From Apiotrichum sp. Y4204 (lineage: Eukaryota; Basidiomycota; Tremellomycetes; Trichosporonales; Trichosporonaceae): DNA of 64,000 bases. Shown here in pieces: positions 22,338 through 34,500 of the stretch (its first letter is position 1; each line of letters begins with the position of its first letter). The notes below the pieces were generated by a model, which was not told the origin of the DNA, did not search any database, and saw only the letters and a program-made list of their open reading frames with translations. The position numbers and the translations under genes were made by a program. Location of the stretch: assembly GCA_025531455.1 (NCBI GenBank), contig JAMYHL010000002.1, positions 868,001 to 932,000 on the forward strand, in the 5' to 3' direction.

Positions 22338-22789
22338 TGGAGACACGACCACGAGACGCCGCCACCACCGGCAAACAATAATCTCTGGCGGAGACGGAAG
22401 AGCGTCTGCGGAGGGAGGCGGGTGGGGGTAGACGGGGGGCGAGGAGGGCGAGGGGGGACGCAATCAATATTCCGTCGCGGGTCGGGGTTTCGTCGCGGTG
22501 CGTAGCTGATGAGATACAGTATTATGATGCAAACTTTGACAACCTCGCCTCAGACCCCAAGCAGAAGGAGAGAACTAGGTGATGAGATACAAGGGATACA
22601 CAGCGTGCGAGTGGGGGTTGACAAACAGACCGAGACTCAAGGTCGACGTTTCAAGGACCAGTATCGAGACGCTTCTTCCTGTCGTCAGTCGTCAAGGGTG
22701 TTAGACGGTTCACGGTATATAAACCTCCTCCTCAGGCCACAGAGGAGCCACCAGAAAGACGACGAGCCAGAGGGCAATACCATTCCACC
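22338..22789. other. Intergenic within the cluster
   Basis: About 450 bp between paralogues 5 and 6, presumably the promoter of paralogue 6. A G/A-rich stretch lies at about 22380-22460. There is no coding exon. Confidence 0.5.
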
Positions 22790-24161
22790 ATGGTCCCCCC
22801 ACCCAATCCCTCGCCCAACACCCCAACTCCCCCAGGCGCACTCCACGCTAAGCCCCGGCGCGCGCGGCGGCACGAGCGGAGCCACACACGCAGCGCGTCC
22901 GGCGTGCCCCTCGGCGGGGCGTATTCGTGGAACAGCTCCAACAGCTCGGGTTCGGGCTCCGGCTCCGGTTCGGCCTCCGTTTCGGGATCGAACTCGACTT
23001 CCAGCACCGGAGGCATGCGCCAGACCTCCGGCACAGGCACCGTGCGCCAGACTTCCAGCACGGGCAGCACGCGCCAGAGGATGGTACATCCCCTCCCGGA
23101 GAACCCGTACCGCGCCGCCAACGCAGCCAACGCAGCCAACGTCGCGGGCAACTCATTCTTCTTCAGCACCAGCCCCGACCCCGGCCCCGACCCCACCCCC
23201 AACCCCGGCCCCAACTCCAGCCGCCTTCCTCGCTCGAGCCTCAACTTCAATTCCGTCCTCAGCCCCAACCCCAGGGCAAGCCGCAACTTCTCCGAGCCCA
23301 TCAGCCCCGGCTTTGCCCGCCCGGCGCTGTACACCAACCTCGACCCCTACAACCCCGACACGACGCTGGCGCGGCACCGCGCCGCGCGGCTGTCGAGCGA
23401 CGAGGTCGTCCGCCTGTTGCACCCGAAGCCGCCTCCGCCGCCATCTGAGGAGCTGGTGGAGCTTGTGCGTCCCGTGCCCCGAACCCAGAACCAAAATCAG
23501 AGTCAGCAGAACCAGAGTTATAGCCCATCGAACTCGCCTCAGCCCCTGTACGGGCCGTACGCGCACCCGGGGCCATCGCACCTCCCCTTCAGCCAAGCGC
23601 AAGGACGGGCATATTCGTGGGCAGATTACGAGGACGACGAGAACAACGACGACGACGGGAACGACGGCCCCCTGATTCCCGACCTCGCTCCCCAGCGCGT
23701 CCACGAACGCGAAGTACAGCGCACGCCGCCTCCCCCTCCGACTGTTCAGATTATCCCAGCGACACCCGAGACGCGCGCCCCCGCACGCGTGCGCACGGAC
23801 CACGACCGTCTCGTCCCGCCGTGGAAGTGGACGCCGGCACGGCGCGAGCGCCTCCTCGCCGAGGTGCTTGCTGCCGGGTGGGCGGTGGCGAATTGGGAGC
23901 TGGTCGCGAATGAGGTAAGTGTAGAGTGTTAGACTGTAGCTGACGGGGTAGCTGCAGATGCCGGTCAACGAGGTGCTTCGCCAGATGCGCCCGGGCGGGG
24001 GGCTGAGGGAACGCGTGCTGGCGGCTGCGAGGGGGGAGAAGAAGTGCGGGTGTAAGTGCGAGTGCTTCGATGGTGAGGAGGATGGGAAGGAGGGTGATAA
24101 AAGTCAGGAGGGAGGAAGAGAAGATGAAGTGCTGTGTGGAGATGAGGGAAGTGAGAAGTGA
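22790..24161 (+). CDS. Cluster paralogue 6: long N-terminal extension and Cys-rich tail
   Basis: Exons 22790-23914 and 23958-24161, 442 aa, in a good ATG context (CCACCATGG). The first 330 residues are low-complexity: Ser/Gly, Pro/Asn and Asp/Asn-rich tracts (SSGSGSGSGSASVSGS). The family domain is at the end: WKWTPARRERLLAEVLAAGW, then LVANE, the intron, and MPVNEVLRQMRPGGGLRERV. It is the most diverged copy, lacking the N-Q-L core motif, and it adds a Cys-containing tail (KKCGCKCECFDGEEDG). The conserved intron position supports membership. It may be a regulator in which the domain was retained next to a disordered activation-type region. Confidence 0.7.
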
Positions 24162-24658
24162 ACAGCATTGGTTGATTGTCGAGAGTAGTGAATGGCTTGA
24201 GTGGTGCCTTTCTGAGTGGTGCACCGAGATTCTGTAGATTGTTTTGTTACGTAGATTGCCACTTTGATTGCTCTGTAGATTCCCATACAGTGTGCTGTAC
24301 ATTGCTGCGTAGACCGCGACAAAGTGGGTCGTAGTCCAATGAATCAAAGTGTCAAACTGTACTCGGCATGCCCAGCAAAGTCTGATGTACTGATCAAGCG
24401 TGTTTGAGCTGTGACTCGGGCCCCAGGCCCCAGGCTTTCCCGCCACGCGCCACGCCGCCCGTGGCGCTGCACGCTGGGTACGCACGTTGTCCTAACCTGT
24501 GCTCTTAAGCTCTTATAGTCAATGTTGTCACATTTTATACGGTACGGATGGGGTATCACAATGCTGGGTAGTGTGTCGCCTAGAGGTGATGGATGCGGCG
24601 ACAAAAGACGGAGAATGAAAAAAACGAAAAACGAAAACGAAACGAACAAAACCACAGG
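24162..24658. other. Intergenic, convergent with TAF1
   Basis: About 500 bp between the end of cluster paralogue 6 and the end of TAF1. The sequence is more AT-rich than average and includes repeated TGTAGATT-type words (24233-24310). There is no coding exon. Confidence 0.5.
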
Positions 24659-27600
24659 CTACTGCCGCCCGAACGCAAGCTTGATCTTCATCGGCGCCGG
24701 AGCGGCGCTCTCAGTGGGGGTCTGCGGCGGCGCGTCCATCGCGCCATAGATGCCATATGGCTGGGATGTGGAGATGGGCGTCGAGGTCGTCGGGCTCGGC
24801 GCAATGTTGGACTGGGCGAATTTCGGGCAGTTGCGGTTGGCTTTCGTGTGGCCGTACGCGCCGCACGCGCCACACTTGCGCTTGCCCTCGCCCTCGCCGA
24901 CGTCCGGCAGCTCGCCCTTGCCCGCGTACTTTTTGCGCTGCTGTCGCCGCTGCTGGTTCTTCTTCAGACGCAGCACCTCCTGCCGCAGCGCCTGGATCTT
25001 CAGGTCGTCCTCTTCAATGTTGCCCGACGGCTTGAGATGGTCCAGCTCTTCGGTGAACTGCGCGAGCTTGCGCTCCTCCACCCGCCGCAGGTAGCTCGCA
25101 ATGACGGCCGGGTCGCGCACAATCTCGACTGTCGGCTTGCCCTTGACAATGCGGTTGATGCGGAGCACCTTGGGTGTACTCCTGTCATTACCGGTCCACT
25201 GGGATTCGCCGTCAAAGGAAAACTGCGACGGCGAGCGGACCTCCTCCATCGGGCTGTCGAATGCGCCAGGCGTTGCGGCGAGGCTCCCAGCGCGGGAGAA
25301 ATGCCGCGGCTCAGCCTTGCCGTGGCGCGGCGCCGCAGTCGGAGGTGCTGGCGCCTGCGTCGCCGACTGGTCGTCCTCCGCAGTGAGAACTGGAGGCACA
25401 TGGCTGGACAGCGCCTTGGCCTGCAGGTCCCACACCTTGCGCTTCTCCTCCTCGTAGATACGGTTCTGCTCGGCATTCGAAATCTTTACCGGTCCACCAC
25501 CCGCCTTGGCCTCGGCCTCTAGCCGACGTCCCTCCTCGGTCTCGCCCTTGCGCAGGAAGTAGTTCTTCATGTTCGTCTTGAGGAAGCTGAACCCCTCGCC
25601 GCGGCCCGTCGGGTCGCCGTCGCCGTGGATCAGGAGCCACGCCTTCTGCGCCTCGGCCTTCTTGTAATTGAGTGTCGTGGACCATACCGCCAGCTGCTGC
25701 TCAATGTCAAGACCCTCGCCGTTCTCGCCGAGCTCGTCGTCGGCGTTACCGTCCGCGGTCTTCGTGTAGCCTGCGTCGCGGAGGTGCTGCGCGCCGACCT
25801 GCATCGCCTCGTAGAGACACGCGTTTTCGGGCGTGAGCGTTGCCTGCACGGCCGCGCGCTCAGTAGGGAAGTTGTAGTTTGGATTCAGCTTCCAGTATCC
25901 TGAGTGGAAGCCTGCGTCCTTGTCGTACTCGAGGAATTCCTGTCGTCAGCAGGTGCAACGAACGGGTTACCCACGTTGCCCTTGATCTTGAGACGTTGGC
26001 GCATCTGCAGCTCGGTTTGATCCGGAAAGTACTTGATCAGGCGGGACAGCTTGACGCGCTGCTTTGCAGGGTCCTTGTTCTTCTTAATGAGGATCCACGC
26101 GACAATCATGAGGCGCAGCTTGGCCGTGTTTGTGTTCTTGCGTGCGTGCGGGCCGGGCACCTCACTCTCGTTCGGCACCGTCTGGCCAACAACGAACAGG
26201 TCCTTGATCTCGCGGATGTAGTATGATGCGTGTCCGTTGATTGTTTGTCTGAGAGTTAGTGAACAGGGGATGTGTCCAACTCACCGGATGATAAGGAAGT
26301 CGGTCGGCTCCGGCTGGTGTTTGAAAATCGGGGCGCGGAGGAGGTTATTGTGGATCACCTGCGTGACCTTGCCCGGGTCGACATAGCCGAGTAGGAAGGG
26401 CTCGGCGTCACCGACGTTGAGGATGGATGGCTGGCCGAGCTCGAGCTTGGGCACCGTTTCGTCGCGGTCGTCCTTTTTGCGGTAGTAATTAACGATTGTG
26501 GTGCCCATGCCGTATCCGCTCATTATCGGGGGATACTCCTCCGAGAACTCGAGAAGGACGTAGGGCCCCTTCTCCGTCAGGCTGAGATCCTTTGTCGTCT
26601 TGAACCGCTCCGAGGGGTCAGCAACGAGCTTATTACGCTTCTGGCTGCTGTTCGGGTTACTCCGCAGCTTCGTAAAGCCCAACCACACATTTGAAGGGAA
26701 CTGCAGCACGGGACGATGCCAGGCGCGGGCCTCGATCTTCGACAACGTGGTCTTGTAGAACGGCATCTGGAGCACCTTGGCGGGATACGAGTGGAAGACC
26801 TCGATGGCGCCAAACGTCTGACGGATGCGGTAGCGCGACGCGCGCGAGTGCTCGTACAGGTGGTCGTTTGAGAGGTTGAACGGGTCGAGCTTGGTGGCGA
26901 CAAGCGCGGTCGGCGCCTTCTTCGTCTCCTCTGGGCTCTCACCCCCGTCCGCCTCGTTGTCCTCCATTAGGTCCGGCGAGCCCTTGCCCGTGTCCCACAC
27001 AATCTCCTTCATCCAGTCGCCCGTGTCCAGGTGGTCGTTCCGCAGCCGCAGGGGATCGTATCCGTTTATCCTGGGAAGCGCCCCGTCCCTGGAATCAGCA
27101 TTATCCCGAGCAGAGTACTCACAAGGAATACATCGCGATATCCTTCTCCCACTCAGCGAGGTCGAGGGGCTTTCCTTCGGCAAATGCGGCATCGAATCCG
27201 TCCGGCGGGCGTGTCATTGCTGATCGTCGCACATCGCGCGCCTCCTTGATCCACTCGGGGTCAAAGTACGCGCCGATGGGCTGGAGGTAGCTCGGCTGCG
27301 CGGGGTCGTTGACGTTGAGCGCCGGGAGGTTCGGAAGGAGGATGGACATGGACGGCGGGCGTGGGCCAACCGTAATGGACACTGCGGTAAGCGCCAAAAA
27401 ACAAGTTTAAGATGCAGCTTTATCGCGCTTGGGGCAGCTGCACGGCACTCACGTTCCTCCTGTGCGAACGCGCGGTCGATCAACCGTCGCTTCTTCTTCA
27501 CCAGCGCGGCGTACGCGTTCGTCCTGTCCGCGGGCGTCTCGTAAAAGATCTCGCTCATGCGGAGCAGCGAACCCTGCGCAAAGTCCGGCCACACCTGGCG

Positions 27601-27957
27601 GATGAGGTCGCGTTCGGTATCTTCCCTCTGGCGGCGTTTCTTCTCTCTGGTCGGATCCGCCGTTGTCGCCATCTCGAGGCGAGCGCGGCGCGCCCAGCGG
27701 TCCTCCTCGGCACGGATCGCGGCCTGCTCTCTCCGCCGCGCCTCGCGATCCTCCTCATTCTCGTCCGGAAGCGACGCCTCGCTCACGTCGTCCATAAACT
27801 TGTCGCCGGCCTCGTCGACGGCCGCGGCGGCCTGCCGCGACGCGGCGCCCTCCGTGCGCTCCAGGAACGCGCTCAGCGCCGCGCTGTCCACGCCCACCTC
27901 GGCGAGCACGGTGCCGAGCCCGAAGGCGGTCCCGAAGTCGTCGTCGTCGCCGTCCAT
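24659..27957 (-). CDS. TAF1: Transcription initiation factor TFIID subunit 1 (TAF1)
   Basis: Scaffold subunit of the general transcription factor TFIID, acting at RNA polymerase II promoters in the nucleus. Five exons: 27957-27453, 27381-27123, 27088-26285, 26248-25975, 25939-24659; all joins are in frame, giving 1040 aa. The acidic N-terminus (DGDDDDFGTAFGLGTVLAE) fits the TBP-inhibiting TAND region. The central conserved domain includes PYVLLEFSEEYPPIMSGYGM and, spliced together, DFLIIRQTINGHASYYIREI, followed by a winged-helix-like part (RLMIVAWILIKKNKD). Then come ENACLYEAMQVGAQHLRDAG and TPKVLRINRIVKGKPTVEIV. A CCHC zinc knuckle (CGACGAYGHTKANRNC) lies near the C-terminus. As in other fungi, no bromodomains follow. 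The length matches the yeast protein. Confidence 0.95.
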
Positions 27958-30900
27958 GGTGGATGTGTGGATTGTGATGCGGAGGAGTGAAGGGGTTTGG
28001 TGGCGAAAGAGTAATGGCGCGCGTGGGGTGCCGGGGTTGATATGGGATTCTGGATTATGTGGGGGTGAGATTTAAATAGTTGGACCAAAACAAAGTGGCA
28101 ATGTGGCAGCAGGTGGTGGTGGTCGCGCGAGCGATGCGTGAATGCCGTGCAGGTCCGTTGATCCGTCGACATCCCATTGATGCCATCTGCATTGCGGCCA
28201 TGAAGTCTGATGATCTAATGCATGCAAACAAACAAACCCCCGTCGCTCCCGCACCTCGACCGCATGGCCAGATGCTGTTCCGAGAATCACACAAGTCGAG
28301 AGATACAGGACCGATGGGGGTGGCAGTTGTGCTTATGGCGCGTGAGCGTCAACACGTGACACACCGGAGCTGAGCATGCTGCAAAGCTGAACAAGCTGAG
28401 CGTTCTGGGCCAAGCTCATGTACTGTCCCTGTGATCCTGTGAGCTGCCTGCATGTATGAACATTTGATTCTGGCCATATCCATCATCGTTCTGGCCGTTC
28501 TGGGTTGCCGGGCATCTGTAGCGCGTGCGACGATTGGATCAGAGGATCAGAGGAAAGGGGCCAATTGTCATTGTGTCCATGCTGCACAGTGAGGGGCCGA
28601 TTTTCGGAGCGCAGTTCGCCAAAATGACCTGGTCATTCATGTCATTCATAATCTCATCAAGTGTTGGAATCAGTTCAGTAGTGGGCCAATGATCCAATGA
28701 CGCCGTACAAGCCTCCTCGATCATCAAACCCCGACGCCGAACCAACGACCGGAGGACCAGGGGGGGGCGCAGCATCTCAACATCTCAGCAGGCCCCGGAT
28801 CTCACATTACACCATGCCGACACCCGGAACGCACCCCCCAGACCCACACGTCCGTCATCATCACGAACACGCCCCTGCTAGGCCCTGCTTGCCCTGCTCC
28901 TGTGTCGATCATCACGGCATCGGGAGAGGTGCAACGTGGCGCCGTGGGGCTGCGGCGCGCTGCGGGGCCACAGATGGTTTTATGCCGAGACGAGTCTGTG
29001 GCGATGTGTGGCAATGCTCTCTGCACAGATGTGTAGGTGCTCACTGTCTCTGGCTTTAGGGTTATAGGGTTAATGATATGCCACGAGAGCAGCACGATCA
29101 TCGAGCAATTTCAATGGTGGTGATGGACATGGATGCATGGCAGACGTCGTGCGGTGGCGCCGGCCGTCGGCCCCCGGTTCCTCTTCACGGCCCTGGGTAT
29201 TGCCATGTCTGGTATTACCCAGGGATGTCGATCTTGGTGGCGTCGACGCGCCAGGCGTCGCAATTCTCCCCCCAGCCCCTCCTGGTCCTCATTTGCCCTT
29301 GTACCACTCTGCTGGGGCCGACATGATACGGATTGACTGCCGGGTGGTTCGGTGCAGTAGTCATCAAGAGCTGGGCAGGACTGCAATCAGATGCACAAGA
29401 CCAAGAGGGACGTCTTGTTCAGCACCGTTCCAGTCGTATAGGAAAACTTGGTGCTGGCCCGGAGCAGAGCAGAGGAGGCGGTGCGGCCGTCACCTCTCCA
29501 CCAGCCACCTACCTCTCTGCATTGGTCTGCACTGTTGATTCTGGCTCATCTGCAGTGCTGGTGCGGTGCAGCGTGCGTTCAGCGTGCAGAACAGCCAGAG
29601 AAAGCTAGCAACAGAGTTTGACGCTGTGCGGGGCCTGGTCCAGGTAGGAACCATAGGACCGTAGGGGGTCAGGATGCGTTGGGTCACGGACAAGAAACCA
29701 AGAGGCAGCTCGCACAGATCGCTCAGAGACGTGTGGGACGTGACGGGGTGAGCCGGGTGAGATGCAAGGCAGCACTAGTGACGGGCCGAGGCGCATGTGC
29801 GATATCTGCTGTTGAGCATGACGCGCATGTCATAGGTCGGAGGCAATGAGGCACGAGCGCAAGGAGAAGCATGGGAGGGTGGAACACTGGAAACACCTTA
29901 GGGGAAGAGAGAGAGAGGGAGTGAGAGAGTCGAAAGTGTGTGCTCGACGTCGTGCGCGTGTCGTGTCGTGTCTGGCTCTGAAGCGCATGATCGCATCCCA
30001 CATCCCAGAAGAGGAAAGAATCAGAGAGAGAGAGGGAAAAGCACGGCAACGGAACAGCAAAGCGTCGAGCATGGTGCACGCCGTCCATCATGCACATCCT
30101 CCCCTGCCTTACATCCTCATGTCGTTCTCCTTGACATTGGCATTTACATGTACTTGCCTCTTGAGTCTCCCATTCGCGACACCTCGACCTCAACCACGAT
30201 CTCATTCTCGACCTCTCCTCATCGCCTTCCCTTTCCGATCCCATTCCTAACGCGCGTCTACAAGAGATCCAGGAATCCAAAGATCTAAAGGAAGTGCGAC
30301 ACGTCGAGCGCCCTCTTCTCCCCGGCATATCAATATTCCACACCACCAACGACGCGCGACGCGCGACGCCCCATTCCTCCTCGTAGCTCGCTCGTAGCTT
30401 GTTCGGCATCCTACAGTATCCATTTCCCCCATTCATTCATCTTCTAGCGCCGCGTCCAGTTCACCGCTCGTCTCTCCATTGCCCAATCCCGAGTCCCGAG
30501 TGTTGTATCCGAGTCCCGCACGGCGGAGAGATTGACACAACCCGCCGCGGCATTCACCAGGATCCTAAAGGACGTTCTAATTACAGTTCTCGGTTCCCCT
30601 GGATCTCAATCTCAGCTGTCCTGGTCGCGCTTCTCGGGGTCGATAGACGGAGCGCTAGCGTGTAGAGGGTAGAGATACGGTGAGTGCATGCGGTCATCGA
30701 TCGTCGAGTGTGTGATGTGCACTGCTCTTTGTTGTCGTGTATGCTCACACTGTATCTCCTTCCTTGCTCAATCCCATCACATTGCTGCTCATCACCACCA
30801 CCATCTTGACCTCTCTGCCCCGCCCTCCCGCCGGTTCCCATTGCCATTTTCCGCGACTGGACCCTCGTGTTCTGACGGTGATACCCCTGGCAACAACCTA

Positions 30901-31548
30901 TATACCTGCAACAACCCGCAACCCGCACTGCGCACTGCGCACGCTGTTACTTGCCGCTTGCCGCTTGGCATCACCTCACCCCCGGCCCCTGTCCATCCCA
31001 ACATCCCTGGCCGGCTGTTGTTGCTGCTGCGTCTCTCGGGTCGCATCACCCTGTCACTCTCCCTGTCCTCCCTCTCTTGCCCTCACACCCCTCCCTCCCT
31101 CCTTGCGCTCGTTGCTCGCCTGCTTGATCTCTCGGCCCCTTCTCGGCGCTCCTCGACCTCGACATCTTTACCATCACCATCACCATCACCACGACCGACA
31201 CTGACGCCACAATACTCGCACTCACGCACGGCCACTCGCACACCCGCGCGTCATTCCTGCCGACCCACTTTTGGCCCGTGTGGTGGTTTGTTGTGCTGCT
31301 GTTTCCTGTCTACTACTCTATCCTTATTCTCACTCTACCGTAACATTACACCACCAGGACACAGGACACAGGACACGGGACACCAACAGAACGCCACAGA
31401 GCAGACGCAGACTGCAAACGCAAACACAAGCACCAGCGTATCCCTTCAATCACTCCCCGCCCTTGCATTCCTCAATCGCGTCGCTGCTGTTCCTCCCGCC
31501 GACTCGCCCAATCTTCCTCGGTCGGCCTCCCGCTTGCTTCTCCCGCGC
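27958..31548. other. 3.6-kb divergent spacer between TAF1 and the DUF1765 gene
   Basis: No supported gene. The right part (about 30090-31548) is C/T-rich on the plus strand and probably holds a long promoter and leader for the downstream gene. The left part has short open frames on both strands with no motifs. No tRNA or other RNA gene was recognised. Confidence 0.5.
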
Positions 31549-34500
31549 ATGTCGGTCCCCAGCAGCGCATCCCCGCCGCCGCTCGTGCGCCGGACGACAA
31601 GCGGCAGCGCGCGCCCAGCGTCGCGCTCGTCACGGCGCATCCTACCGCCCATCCCCGTCGAGCTCGGAGGCGGCGCAGGCGTCCTTGGTCCGGTGAATGA
31701 CGAGGTGAGTACCGCCTGGTTCTGGTCGTGGGTGCATTCTGTCCCACTTTGTTTTTTTGGTTTTCTGCGGTCTGTGTTTAAGGACAACATCAACAATAGG
31801 GGGCAGCAGAGTGTATTGCCGCATGGCATGCCGTTTTTCTTTCCTTTTTTTTTTTGGCTTTGGTTTTGCATTTTGCACTTTGCAATCTGTACAGCAAAGA
31901 TACAGTTCAGCAGCAGCAGAGAGTGGAGAAGCATGGAGAGTTGTGGGAGCCGAAAGGATACACACGCCCCGCTGCCGTCATCGAGCATGGCTTTTCAGTC
32001 CCGCAACCTCATCCCCCGGACCTGTCCTGTCGGCGGTGTGGTGTAGTGTGGTGTGTGGTGCAGCCGGCCAGCCTGCAGCCAGCTCTCTCGCAGTCGTGTC
32101 TCGCATCCATCTCCTTTTGCCTCTCCCCGATCCCCCCGTCTTTTGTGTTCGCCCTGCTGTCGGTTGTTGTTCTCCTCTCCGCGACCCTGTGTACTCTGTG
32201 CTGTCACTTGTTACTACTACTGTACCCACCAGGCAGGTAGTCAAACTCTGTCTGGCTCTCTCTCCTCGTGTCACATCACATCACATCACATCACATCACA
32301 CCCTCCTCCCCAGCTCCCGGCCCCCCTCACTCCCTCACTCTCCCCTCTCCCCCTCCCCTCCCTTCGGTTCCCGGGTCGACCCTTATTGCTCCCTCTTACA
32401 CGCGCGCTTACACTGTGCTCTCTCTCTCGCTGGCCCCCGCCCCAAACAGCAAGCGTATTATGCTGCAGTCCTGCGTCGTGTCTCATCATCGACGTCGACA
32501 CCAGCAAGCAGCACATACCACTCCCCGACGGGGTCCATGTTCTCCATCTCGTCGGAAACTTCATCCTCTCCACGAACAGGCCCTTCCGACTCGACTGCAC
32601 TTGCAGCGCTCGCAGCAGCAACAGCAGCAGCGCATCAGCAACAGCAACAGCAACAACAGCATTCGCATCATAATCCACATCCCCTCCCCATCCCCCCGCA
32701 CCGTCGCAAACCATCGACCGGCGCTCCCCCATCAGTACACCCTCTCCCATCAATCCCATCACGCGCATCGCCCTCTCCAGCAACCGCTTTGAGTGCGCCA
32801 CCTACATCAACAAGCCGGTCCAGCTCGGCACATTCTGTATCAACGACTCTTACGAACCGGTCGGCCAAAGACCACACGACTAGCAGCAGTAGCGGTAGTC
32901 TGACGACAATACAAGACAAAGACGCATCGCGCACACGCACACCGTCACCAGCACCGCCCGCACGACGACCTCTTGCAGACGCATCGACCAATCCAGCCCC
33001 TGTCCCAGTCACATCTTCCCGGCGGCAGCTGCCCAAACCCCAGCCCCCCTTCCACCCCCATCACCTCGACTCCCGTTCCGCAGTCCACGCGCGATCTGTG
33101 AGCTCGAGCAGTATACCTCAGCGCGCAGTGGGTCCCCGGAGCCCAACAAAAACGGCAGCACCGCGTCCAGCGAGTAATCACGAGCCCGGCGCCGCCGACG
33201 GGGACTGGCAGCTGCACGCAGCGCAGGACACACCGCCCACTGGCGACACTCCGCGCTCTGCGCACATGATGCGTAGTAACCCTCCTCCTCCCCCGTCATT
33301 TGTTCAAGGTCCACTCCCGACCCCTCCGCACGCTACCACAATGTCTGCACCGGCATCGGCTACCCCGCCGAATCCTTCACCCCAGAGCTCGACGTTCAAC
33401 ACACTTGTCCCCCCCACGAGTGGCTTAAAGGCGCGTAGCAAGAAAGCCCCGGCCCCTATCCGCACGGGCCGCCCTGAGCCTTCTGCCCCTGCCATGATGG
33501 GAGGGGCCAGCCACGGGCACGCCGGCCACGACCAACGACCCAACAGGCTGGACAATAATGCTGGTGACGTTTATGATCGTACTGATTCTTCTCCCACACG
33601 CATGTCGACTGCAGCACAATCGCACGCGCGGCTCGGCCATGGTCGTCCCGAGAGAGGGCCAGCAGTGCCCCTCAAGGACCCCGCCGACCTCCATCGCATG
33701 CAGCGTGCAGCAACCGACCCCCTCAAGGTCCATCTCCGACGACCTTCAGAGGGCGCCACGCCTCCCCAGTCCCAGAAGGGCCGATCCATCACACCCACAC
33801 CCAGCGACCTCTTGTACCGCAGCCCAGAACAGCACAAAAGCGGCCGGAGAACACCGACAGCCCTCGGCGAGAACACGTACGGCGTGCAGCATGCCTCTGA
33901 TTATGACCGCCGCGACGGCTCGCACGGATCGCCGGCTTCCGCTGGTCGTAAGACAATGCCAAAGTCGTCGTCGGGGCACTCGGTCCACAGCCCGCACACC
34001 ATCAACCCCAACCACCGTCCGGCCCCCCCGCCGCCTGTGCCGTTCAAGTCACGACCTTCCGCCGACTTTGCACGGCCGCCAGCTGAGATTATCAACCTCA
34101 ACAAGATGGAACGCGACAGGGAACAGCGGGCGATGAAGCCGCAGGGCATTGGGCATATTGCCGATAAGCGAGCGCCGGTGCTGTCGTTGAAGAAGAGCTC
34201 TGGCGCGCTGCGCAACCTCTTCCGAGGGAAGAAGGACTCGACCACACCGACAACATCTCCCAGCAGCAGTCGACCGAGCGTGTCGGACATTCTGCGCCCA
34301 GCGACAGGCAGCCACCACCACCCGAGCCAGTCAGTCCACTCCACGCACTCGTCGTACAGCTATGCGACTTCGTCCAAGGGGTCCATGTCCTCGCGGCGAC
34401 ACGACTCGCCGGACACCGCTGGCGACTTTGCCTCACCAGAGGGCGCCGAGCGCTTCTACAAGCCTCCATCGCACATGCAGTCTACCACCCAGTCGCAGTC

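Larger units (their letters stand above)
19374..24161. repeat. Cluster of six paralogous small DNA-binding-like genes
   Basis: Six neighbouring genes encode the same domain of about 60 residues, with pattern W-T-x-x-K-R-x-A ... A-G-x-K-A ... L-A-x-E, then G-L-x-x-x-Q-L-x-N-Q-L-x-x-x-R-K-G-S-x-R-x-K. Five are on the plus strand and one (20436-20886) on the minus strand. In all six, an intron in the same place and phase (phase 0) splits the domain directly after the L-A-x-E helix. The N-terminal parts vary in length and are Lys/Pro/Ser-rich. The first two copies also share intron sequence, which shows recent duplication. The predicted three-helix layout resembles Myb/SANT or homeodomain folds, but I cannot name a database family. 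Confidence 0.85.

Noticed and set aside
29055..29075. Telomere-like words (TTTAGGGTTATAGGGTTA)
   Set aside because: Only two imperfect units in unique sequence; no array and no chromosome-end context.
31757..32449. Continuous plus-strand frame leading into the DUF1765 exon
   Set aside because: The translated leader is low-complexity and unlike protein, and it is preceded by a good GTGAGT donor at 31705. I treat it as intron, though an internal start is possible.
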